Assembly (NCBI GenBank): GCA_049514435.1
Contig: JBEKVB010000001.1
Span: forward strand, 248,001 to 312,000
DNA: 64,000 nt
DNA from: UBA4810 sp002479215
GTDB taxonomy: Bacteria; Desulfobacterota; Syntrophia; Syntrophales; Smithellaceae
Direction of reading: 5' to 3'
Below are positions 17,110 to 26,722 of the stretch, one piece after another; positions within the stretch are counted from its first letter, which is position 1; each line of letters begins with the position of its first letter. The notes under the pieces were generated by a model. That model made no database searches, was not told the origin of the DNA, and saw nothing but the letters and a program-made list of their open reading frames with translations. The position numbers and the translations under genes were made by a program.

Positions 17110-17970
17110 TCAAATTGCGCTGGCCATAATTTTTAAGGCGATGTCTGCCGCCCTTACAGAATGCGTAATTTCTCCCACTGAAATAAAGTCCACACCGGTA
17201 GCCGCAATTCGGGCAGCATTTTGCAGGCTGACATTGCCGGATGCTTCCAAAAGCGCTTTTCCCCTGACTAGCGCCACGGCTTTCGTCATTTCATCAACAG
17301 GCATATTATCCAGCATGATAATATCCACACCGGAGTTTAACGCTTCCTCGACTTCTATCAAATTTTTAGTTTCGACTTCAATTTTTAACTTTTTGGTATA
17401 GCTTTTCTTTTGCGCTGCTACTGCGGCTTGAATACCGCCCGCTGCGGCAATGTGGTTATCTTTGATCAACACGCCGTCATAAAGCCCCATCCGGTGATTA
17501 AAACCACCCCCGATTTTTACCGCCATTTTATCCAACAGCCTCAAACCGGGTATGGTTTTGCGGGTATCGAGAATTTTTGCTTTTGTACCGTGTACGGCTT
17601 CCACAAATTTTCTCGTTAAAGTTGCTATACCGCACATCCGTTGAAAAAGATTGAGGGCTACTCGCTCCGCCCGAAGAATGGAGGTTAGTGGACCAGTAAC
17701 TTGAGCTATAGTTTCACCTTTCTTAACTTTTTCTCCGTCAGCGATCAAGGCCTCAAATTCAATCCGGTCATCTAAAAAAAGAAAGGTTTTTTGGAAAACA
17801 TTAATTCCGGCTATGATGAAATCGTCTTTGGCAATGGCTTGCGCCTGCCCTCTCTTGTTTCCGCGGATAATTGCCGCCGTGGTTATGTCCCCTTTGCCGA
17901 TATCCTCAGCAAGTGCATTTTTTATAATCCGCAGTATTTCTTTATGGGAAGTATTTTCTTTTTTTGTCAT
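17110..17970 (-). CDS. nadC: Nicotinate-nucleotide pyrophosphorylase (quinolinate phosphoribosyltransferase)
   Basis: NadC turns quinolinate and PRPP into nicotinate mononucleotide in de novo NAD synthesis. EDIGKGDITT, the phrase TRKTIPGLRLLDKMAVKIGG (about 136-155) and HRMGLYDGVLIKDNHI are diagnostic. The length of 286 is normal. It lies 35 bases after valS. The 157-base gap to ndk is AT-rich and holds no gene that I can see. Confidence 0.96.
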   Translation of the reverse strand: MTKKENTSHKEILRIIKNALAEDIGKGDITTAAIIRGNKRGQAQAIAKDDFIIAGINVFQKTFLFLDDRIEFEALIADGEKVKKGETIAQVTGPLTSILRAERVALNLFQRMCGIATLTRKFVEAVHGTKAKILDTRKTIPGLRLLDKMAVKIGGGFNHRMGLYDGVLIKDNHIAAAGGIQAAVAAQKKSYTKKLKIEVETKNLIEVEEALNSGVDIIMLDNMPVDEMTKAVALVRGKALLEASGNVSLQNAARIAATGVDFISVGEITHSVRAADIALKIMASAI

Positions 17971-18005
17971 ACAAATCGCCTTTGTTGGAATAAAAATAAT
18001 TCTGT

Positions 18006-20663
<2,658 letters not shown>

Positions 20664-20696
20664 TTCAACTTCCACTCCGATTGGACACTAATCACG

Positions 20697-20823
20697 GGTA
20701 TTATACCCTCCGCTTTGCGGGATAATTCGACCTGCAAGTTTCAGTGTACTCTGTTTCTGAAACTTGGGTCTCATTACAACTTACCAATTCCAATATGCTT
20801 TGCTTTCGGAATTGGAGTTTCAC
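20697..20823 (+). repeat. Composite palindromic intergenic repeat, copy B
   Basis: Three modules are present in order. First is a short CCC/GGG hairpin ending GGGATAATTCGAC. Second is CAAGTTTCAG (20735-20744) paired with CTGAAACTTG (20757-20766). Third is CCAATTCC (20784-20791) paired with GGAATTGG (20808-20815). The third module matches copy A over 47 bases. The second matches 25360-25391, where one G-C pair has become A-T. Confidence 0.8.
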
Positions 20824-20829
20824 AAATAA

Positions 20830-20848
20830 AAAGGGCTTAACGCCCTTT
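20830..20848 (-). terminator. Terminator of the TPR/SLH lipoprotein gene
   Basis: AAAGGGC (20830-20836) pairs with GCCCTTT (20842-20848). On the minus strand the stem is followed by TTATTTG, giving a T-rich tail of TTTTTATTT. A second GC-rich hairpin, AGGCGG (20883-20888) with CCGCCT (20902-20907), lies between it and the stop codon. Confidence 0.75.
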
Positions 20849-20935
20849 ATTAATTTCTCCGAAAACTACTAATCAAAAATTTAGGCGGAACATAAAACAT
20901 CCCGCCTGTTTAAAACCATTCTTGCGCAGACCCTC

Positions 20936-22102
20936 TTAATTAAACTTCAATTCTTCCTTGATTTTGCGGATAATCAAAAGGGCATCGACACCGGCCACCG
21001 GACTGAGCGGCGCGAATTCACCGGAAGTCATATCTTTTGCCTCCATGATACCGCGGGAGGTAACAACCATTATCGCATTGAAATAAGGCAAGTCAGCCTT
21101 TAAATCAGGAAAGGAAGAAATCGAGCCGATAAATTTTGTCGCCAGGGAATTATCACCGGTCACCTTGATCAATATGTCTTCCAGCATCATCGCGAAAGCG
21201 GCTCGTGTGACTAATTCGCCCGGATGGAAATTGCCGTCCGGATAATTTTCCAATCCGCGCACACCAATTTCCAGAATTCCTTCGATATCTACTTTTAAAG
21301 GGTGATCGGCAATATCATTGGCCGTTATTTTGGCAGTTTTTGCTGCAGTCTTTTCCGGATTTTTAAAGGAAGTGTCAAAAGTCTTCGGTGTTCTTTTTTT
21401 GTAAAGCACATCTATCTTTAATTCCTCCATGAACAATGCCGCCGCATCCGCACGGGTAAGACGTTCCACCAGGGCAATCTGCTTTCCCGTGGCTGTTCCG
21501 GGCATTGCCCTCTGAACTTTTTGCAGGAATTTCCACTGCACATCGGCCTCATCCACGTAGCCGGATTTTAGTTCTAAAACTTTTGTAAACATCTGACCGG
21601 CTGAATTAAAGTTCAGACCGGCTTTGTAAGCTAAACCCATGAAATAATAAGCAGGAGAATGTTTTGGATCCAATTTGACGGCTTCATCGAAATCATCTTT
21701 AGCCAGAGCCAGCCATTTCTTTTCACTCTTACTCTGTGTATAGTACTGAATACGGCTGACATAAACGAATAGCCTTTCTTCATCAGTCTTGGTATATTTC
21801 CAACCGGTTTTGAGGTTATCCCAGGCGGCATCAAAATTAGCCGTATAAATTTTAACTAACGCCGTTCCTGTATAAGCTTTAGAATATTTCGTATCCAACT
21901 GGATTGCCAGTTCAAATTCCCCCTGGGCATCGGCATATTTTTCCTGATCAATTAATTTTAATCCCGTATAAGTATGATGTTCAGGAGTATCCAGTTGACT
22001 TGTCGCCACTCTTTCCTTCGGTGCGCAGGAAACCAACAGCAAAACACAGGCAAAAAAGATAAATAGCACGAGCATCTTGCTGATTCTGATTGGACTCAGC
22101 AT
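20936..22102 (-). CDS. TPR lipoprotein with S-layer-homology-like C-terminus
   Basis: The N-terminus is a lipoprotein signal with lipobox LLVSC (cysteine at about residue 26). TPR-like helices follow from about 40 to 200, with repeats such as YADAQGEFELAIQLDTKYSKAY and FDEAVKLDPKHSPAYYFMG (quoted to place them). The C-terminal part carries SLH-like phrases, DIEGILEIGVRGLENYPDG and LVTRAAFAMMLED. This architecture suggests an envelope protein that ties the outer membrane or peptidoglycan to other proteins. The precise function is unknown. Confidence 0.8.
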   Translation of the reverse strand: MLSPIRISKMLVLFIFFACVLLLVSCAPKERVATSQLDTPEHHTYTGLKLIDQEKYADAQGEFELAIQLDTKYSKAYTGTALVKIYTANFDAAWDNLKTGWKYTKTDEERLFVYVSRIQYYTQSKSEKKWLALAKDDFDEAVKLDPKHSPAYYFMGLAYKAGLNFNSAGQMFTKVLELKSGYVDEADVQWKFLQKVQRAMPGTATGKQIALVERLTRADAAALFMEELKIDVLYKKRTPKTFDTSFKNPEKTAAKTAKITANDIADHPLKVDIEGILEIGVRGLENYPDGNFHPGELVTRAAFAMMLEDILIKVTGDNSLATKFIGSISSFPDLKADLPYFNAIMVVTSRGIMEAKDMTSGEFAPLSPVAGVDALLIIRKIKEELKFN

Positions 22103-22230
22103 ATAATTTCCCTTTCTTTTAAGACTTGGATGAACTCTTGAAAGAAATTTTTTTTAAATATAACCCCTATAAAAGCTAATTTGTATAATTATCTTCACCG
22201 CCTGCCGATGTCAAGCAATATTGCATATCC

Positions 22231-23163
22231 TTAATAATATCCCGTTTCTTTCCAGAATTTCTCCACATTCTTTTTTATTTCTTCCGAACTATCAGGATTA
22301 AACCAATTTATTTCCTTGTCGGCGGCAAACCAGGTCATCTGCCTCTTGGCGTAATGCCCGGTATCGCGATTAATTAAATGTAGAGCCTCTTCCCATTTAG
22401 ATTCACCCGCTAAATATTTAATAACCTGCCTATAACCCAATGATTGCAAAGACTTAAGTTTTTCACTGTAACCTCGTCCTAAAAGATTTTCCACCTCTCT
22501 CACTAACCCTGTAGCTATCATTTTCTCTGTTCTTTGGGCAATTCTCTCCTTTAATTGCTCTGAATCGACTTGAAGACCGATTTTATAAGTATTGTAAGGA
22601 TTATCCGCAAATGAATGCCTAATTTGTTTCGATATAATTGATTCGCCGCTTTGTTCCAAAACTTCCAAGGCGCGGATTACCCTGATTGTATCATTAGGCT
22701 TTATTTTTTGGGCCGCTTGCGGATCCTTCTTTTGCAATAAGCCGAAAAGATATTCTTTCCCGTGAATATCGCCAAGACGACGGTAATAATTTCTTATATT
22801 TTCATCTACTTTTGGCGTTTCGATAATTCCCTGCAGCAGTGCGCGGATATAGAGCCCTGTTCCCCCTACAACAAATACAGGCTTACGCTTCTCTGTCAAT
22901 TCGGCAATGATAGCACGCGCTTTTTCGGTAAAAATAGCAGCATTAAATTCCTCGTCCGGGTCAACAACGTCGATCAAATAATGTTTAACTTTATTTCTCT
23001 GTTCCGTTGTCGGTTTTGCCGTACCGATATCCAGGTAACGGTAAACCTGCAGGGAATCGGCGCTGATGATTTCGCCGCCGAATTCTAGCGCCAGTTCAAT
23101 CGCCAATCCGGTCTTGCCCGTTGCCGTAGGTGAATTAATTATAACCAAAGGCACTTTTTCCAT
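22231..23163 (-). CDS. miaA: tRNA dimethylallyltransferase
   Basis: MiaA adds the isopentenyl group to A37 of tRNAs reading UNN codons. The P-loop SPTATGKTGLAIEL is at residues 11-24. ISADSLQVYRYLDIGTAKP (32-50) and VVGGTGLYIRALLQG follow. The 310 residues fit the family. It starts two bases after mutL ends, so the pair is one transcription unit, as in many bacteria. Confidence 0.96.
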   Translation of the reverse strand: MEKVPLVIINSPTATGKTGLAIELALEFGGEIISADSLQVYRYLDIGTAKPTTEQRNKVKHYLIDVVDPDEEFNAAIFTEKARAIIAELTEKRKPVFVVGGTGLYIRALLQGIIETPKVDENIRNYYRRLGDIHGKEYLFGLLQKKDPQAAQKIKPNDTIRVIRALEVLEQSGESIISKQIRHSFADNPYNTYKIGLQVDSEQLKERIAQRTEKMIATGLVREVENLLGRGYSEKLKSLQSLGYRQVIKYLAGESKWEEALHLINRDTGHYAKRQMTWFAADKEINWFNPDSSEEIKKNVEKFWKETGYY

Positions 23164-23165
23164 TT

Positions 23166-24953
23166 TTACTTTCTTTTGAACATTCTTTCGATTTCACTGA
23201 GCGAGAATTTAATACTGATGGGACGGCCATGAGGACAAGTAAGATTAAAAGGAGTCGCTTCCAAATCACGACAAAGAGCTTCTACTTCTTCGGAAGAAAG
23301 AGAACTGTTGGCTTTGATTGCCGCCCTGCAGGCGAGCGCGGCAAATATTTTTTCTTTTTTCTCCTGCAAAGAAGAGGCACGATTTTGGTCACTTAATTGA
23401 TCGGCAATATCACAAACTAATGCCCGGGCTTGTATAGAAGATAAAATTGCGGGAAGCGCTTTAACAACAATTGCATCCCGGCCGAAGATTTCAATTTCTA
23501 AACCGATTTGGCGCAAAAAATCGATGTAGCCGGGAAATAATGCTACTTGTGACGGATTTAAACTGACAACTTCGGGCATAAGCAATTGTTGACTGATAAC
23601 TTTCTGTCCTTCTGCTTTTTTTAATCGCTCCAGTATTATCCGTTCATGCGCGGCATGTTGATCAAGCAAAAGCAATCCTTCATCACCCGCAAAAACGAGA
23701 TAGGTATTGAAAAATTGCCCCAAATATCTGAAGTCGGTAAAAGTTATAGGTTCTTTTGCTGCGGCATCATCACTTCCGGTACTCGTTATTTTTTCCGTCA
23801 CTGAACGAGCCAGTAAATCATTATCAATCGCCTTCTGCAAATTTTGTCTGGAAAATAAACCGGCAGATTTTTCTCGAATTCTTTCCGGCTTACGCGCAAT
23901 TCCTGCAATGCTTGTTTTTTCCCGCGCCTCCAGCCGATAGACGAAGCTGCCCTTTACATTTCCCGCACCGGCAAGGGCCTGCGCGATTGTCTGAGAAACT
24001 AATTCATAAATTAAGCGCGAATCCTTAAAGCGCACTTCCATCTTAGCCGGATGAACATTAACATCAACATCGAAATCCGGCAGATCAATAAACAAAACAG
24101 CCGCCGGATAGCGCCGCGCCGGAATCACCTGACGGTAAGCGGATAGCACGGCGTGCGTTATGCTGTTATCGCGGATAAAACGTTTATTGACGAACAAAAA
24201 AATATTTTTCGAGTTGGACCGGGTAAACTCCGGATGCGAAATGAATCCCGCCAAGCTGACATTTTCCCTTTGCTCCTGGACGGCAATGCAATGAGCGGAA
24301 AAATCCATTCCCATTACCAGGGCAATTCTCTCGGATACTTCACTGGCTTGGGGTACGGCAAAGACCTCGCGCCCATTGACTAAAACTTTAAAGCGGATCT
24401 CCGGATGAGCCAACGCCAGACGGGTAACTGCGTCCAAACATAAACTCTGTTCCGTAGATTCTGTTTTTAAAAATTTCTTGCGCACGGGTATATTGGCAAA
24501 TATTTTGCTGACGAATATTTGCGTGCCTAAAGGACACCCGGCAGGCGTTATTTCTTTGATTTTGCCCGCATCAATAACAGCTTTTGTGCCCTCTAAATCA
24601 CCTTCCCTGCGCGTTAATAACTCCACTTGCGCAATGGAGGCAATGCTGGGCATGGCCTCGCCGCGGAAACCAAAAGACGCCACATTGTAAATATCTTCGA
24701 ATTTATTTATTTTACTGGTGGCATGCCTTTCAAAAACCAGGGCCACATCTTCTTTTTCGATTCCCGAACCATCGTCAACGACCTTTATTGATTGACAGCC
24801 GCCCTTTTCCAATTCTACGCGGATATTTCCGGCTCCGGCATCAATGGAATTTTCCACCAATTCTTTGACAATGGAAGCCGGTCTCTCCACGACTTCGCCG
24901 GCAGCGATTTTATTAGTTGTTTCTTCGGATAAAATGATTATGCGCTTAGACAA
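23166..24953 (-). CDS. mutL: DNA mismatch repair protein MutL (with endonuclease motif)
   Basis: The N-terminal GHKL ATPase shows KIAAGEVVERPASIVKELVE (15-34), DDGSGI and FGFRGEAMPSIASI. The C-terminal dimerisation domain holds the metal-binding endonuclease motif DQHA-xx-E-xxxx-E (DQHAAHERIILE). It also has the companion blocks ACRAAIKA and CPHGRP. It therefore should nick DNA itself, as in bacteria that lack MutH. The 595 residues are typical. Confidence 0.96.
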   Translation of the reverse strand: MSKRIIILSEETTNKIAAGEVVERPASIVKELVENSIDAGAGNIRVELEKGGCQSIKVVDDGSGIEKEDVALVFERHATSKINKFEDIYNVASFGFRGEAMPSIASIAQVELLTRREGDLEGTKAVIDAGKIKEITPAGCPLGTQIFVSKIFANIPVRKKFLKTESTEQSLCLDAVTRLALAHPEIRFKVLVNGREVFAVPQASEVSERIALVMGMDFSAHCIAVQEQRENVSLAGFISHPEFTRSNSKNIFLFVNKRFIRDNSITHAVLSAYRQVIPARRYPAAVLFIDLPDFDVDVNVHPAKMEVRFKDSRLIYELVSQTIAQALAGAGNVKGSFVYRLEAREKTSIAGIARKPERIREKSAGLFSRQNLQKAIDNDLLARSVTEKITSTGSDDAAAKEPITFTDFRYLGQFFNTYLVFAGDEGLLLLDQHAAHERIILERLKKAEGQKVISQQLLMPEVVSLNPSQVALFPGYIDFLRQIGLEIEIFGRDAIVVKALPAILSSIQARALVCDIADQLSDQNRASSLQEKKEKIFAALACRAAIKANSSLSSEEVEALCRDLEATPFNLTCPHGRPISIKFSLSEIERMFKRK

Positions 24954-25082
24954 TATCTATTCCTCTGTGGCATTGTGCAATTATAAATAAACGGGCAGCA
25001 ACAAAAAATATTTTGACCTGCGGCAATCGATTCTTTCTATATCAGAAACCATTTCTAAATCAAAGATGATATCGAGGCGGTA

Positions 25083-25140
25083 GTGAAACTCAAATCCCAA
25101 AAACGCAGTGATTTGGGATTTGCTAGTTGAACTATCCAGC
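25083..25140 (-). repeat. Inverted, diverged copy of the composite intergenic repeat (copy C0)
   Basis: CAAATCCCAAA (25091-25101) pairs perfectly with TTTGGGATTTG (25112-25122). Flanking words (ACTCAAAT before; GTTGAACTATCC after) match the reverse complement of the modules at 25345-25400. The rest of the 24954-25474 gap holds the forward copies and a terminator, and no gene. Confidence 0.6.
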
Positions 25141-25184
25141 TTAAGCAGTGGCAAGGAGGAGGCGACGAGGCGTATTATACATAC

Positions 25185-25400
25185 GTGACCTTCAGGTTAT
25201 ACATTTCGCTGCTGAGACGGTGTCATTAATCCCGCTACGCTGCGCTTTCGGGATAATTCGACTTACAGATTTCAGCGTGTGACCTCTAGGTTATTCGCTT
25301 CGCTTCTGAGACGGTATCATTAATCCCGCTACGCTGCGCTTTCGGGATAATTCGACTATCAAATTTCAGTGCACTTTGTTTCTGAAATTTGAGTCTCATT
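25185..25400 (+). repeat. Two tandem copies (94-base period) of the composite repeat, C1 and C2
   Basis: Bases 25185-25263 recur at 25279-25357 with a constant 94-base offset. The last 52 bases of the two units differ at a single position by my count. Each unit ends in the ATCCCG/CGGGAT hairpin (25229-25254 and 25323-25348) followed by ATTCGACT. The second is followed by CAAATTTCAG (25360-25369) paired with CTGAAATTTG (25382-25391), then GTCTCATTA. Confidence 0.8.
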
Positions 25401-25404
25401 AAAA

Positions 25405-25439
25405 AGCCGCAGCCACCAAATACCTTTGTGACTGCGGCT
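25405..25439 (-). terminator. Rho-independent terminator of the LPP20/FlgT-like gene
   Basis: AGCCGCAG (25405-25412) pairs with CTGCGGCT (25432-25439). A further CAC/GTG extends the stem past one mismatch. On the minus strand five T residues follow. It starts 36 bases after the stop codon at 25475. Confidence 0.85.
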
Positions 25440-25474
25440 GTCTTTTCAAGCTTGCGCGAACTGTGATTTTTCTT

Positions 25475-26452
25475 TCAGTCCAGAACAATCATCACTCGGC
25501 ACTGTTTCATAAAGGCGGCATCTTCCGCCGCAGCTCTTATTTGCTGAACGTCGGCATTACTGATAACGACATCGGATTTTCCGGGGCCGGTTGTTTTCAG
25601 CGCCTTCACGGTCACGGGATTTGCCGTTACTCGCTCATTGCTCTGGGCGGCAGTAAGGCTACGCGCATAACCGCTCATTCCCTGCTGCACCGCGAATTCA
25701 CGGTCAACGTTGGCGGAACCGTAAATTTCTTTGCCATCTTGATCGAAGATTCGGAGCGACATTGCCGGTCGCGCTTGAATTCCGCGGGCATCAACAACTA
25801 TGCCGGTATAAACAACAGGCGCAGGCGGAGCAGGAGCCGGAGGCGCGGCGGGAGTTGTTACAGTTGGAGGGGGCGCTGGTGCAGGTGCTTCCGCTGTGGA
25901 AGGAGCAGGTGGTGCCGGAGGGGCGGCTGCAGGAGGAGAAGCAGCAGCAGGCGCGGCAGGCTTTTCCTGTTCCTTTACTTCTTTGCGCCTTTCAATCGTC
26001 GCCGGTAGAACTGTTTGCGCTAAATCTCCATAAAGCGGCATTCTTAATTTAACTTCAACCGTTCCATCGGATATGTATTGTTGATCTACGACTACAGCGC
26101 CCTGCACTAGGCCGCTCACCTGCTTATTAATAACATCGCTTTCCACTGTGAAGTCTCTAACGGTGGTTCTCGAATCAACTTGAACACCTTTGGTTATTTC
26201 CAATAAATTGCGATAGGCATCTAATTTAGCCGCACGCAGAGCCCCCGGCCGCGCATTGATTTTACTGATTGATTTTTCGGCCGGAGCGCCAATGCCGGTA
26301 GCTTCAATGTAACCACCAGTCCAGTTAATAGAACCTTGATTGAATTTTTCCACCCAGTCGTTCATGCTGACTTTTTCCTGGCAGATGCCCGCTCCCGTAA
26401 AAAAAAGCAACAGGCCCAGCATTATAATTATAAATATGAACTTTGACTTCAT
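25475..26452 (-). CDS. Exported LPP20/FlgT-like protein with Pro/Ala linker
   Basis: A signal peptide (about 1-24, ending FFTGAGICQ) leads an N-terminal domain with GIGAPAEKSISKINARPGAL and AAKLDAYRNLLEITKGV. That is the pattern of the LPP20/FlgT N-terminal fold. A Pro/Ala-rich linker runs through roughly residues 155-215. A C-terminal domain that could be an SHS2-like FlgT middle domain follows (GIVVDARGIQARPAMS). A perfect AAGGAGG stands before the ATG at 26452, so the longer in-frame start at 26503 is rejected. An envelope location is likely; no flagellar genes are nearby. The Pro/Ala stretch makes the local GC high. Confidence 0.75.
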   Translation of the reverse strand: MKSKFIFIIIMLGLLLFFTGAGICQEKVSMNDWVEKFNQGSINWTGGYIEATGIGAPAEKSISKINARPGALRAAKLDAYRNLLEITKGVQVDSRTTVRDFTVESDVINKQVSGLVQGAVVVDQQYISDGTVEVKLRMPLYGDLAQTVLPATIERRKEVKEQEKPAAPAAASPPAAAPPAPPAPSTAEAPAPAPPPTVTTPAAPPAPAPPAPVVYTGIVVDARGIQARPAMSLRIFDQDGKEIYGSANVDREFAVQQGMSGYARSLTAAQSNERVTANPVTVKALKTTGPGKSDVVISNADVQQIRAAAEDAAFMKQCRVMIVLD

Positions 26453-26663
26453 ATTATCCTCCTTTTTGAATGTTTGCCTAAACCATATATCCCGTAAAGA
26501 CAAATTAAACGCTCTTTAACTCGTCATTAAAGTAACAAAATCCAGCCTGTGTTGCAATAGGAATTAATGCTTACTTTTTTATTATATTTCGTTGCTGAAA
26601 ACACCTACAAGTCAACAAGCATGATGATTAAAATATTTTGAGTATTTGCGTTTGGAATGATTG

Positions 26664-26722
26664 ATCTAACAGTTAAGTTCAGTAGCCACTGAAGGTGGTC
26701 TGCTTGAACAAATGTGTTAGCC
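26664..26722 (-). other. attC recombination site of an integron-type cassette
   Basis: On the minus strand the site begins GGCTAAC (26722-26716, R'') and ends GTTAGAT (26670-26664), an exact GTTRRRY R' box. The arms fold as CTAACA with TGTTAG, an unpaired five-base spacer, GTTCA with TGAAC, then CCAC with GTGG at the tip. This is the usual attC bulged hairpin. The left half, TAACACATTTGTTCAAGC, resembles the classic TAACAATTCGTTCAAGC of resistance cassettes. It starts 24 bases after the stop of the ATPase gene and has the orientation expected for its cassette. Confidence 0.8.

Noticed and set aside
25463..26052. Plus-strand Arg/Gly-rich frames across 25.46-26.05 kb
   Set aside because: They are the antisense of the Pro/Ala linker in the exported LPP20/FlgT-like protein. 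Such frames arise from biased composition.
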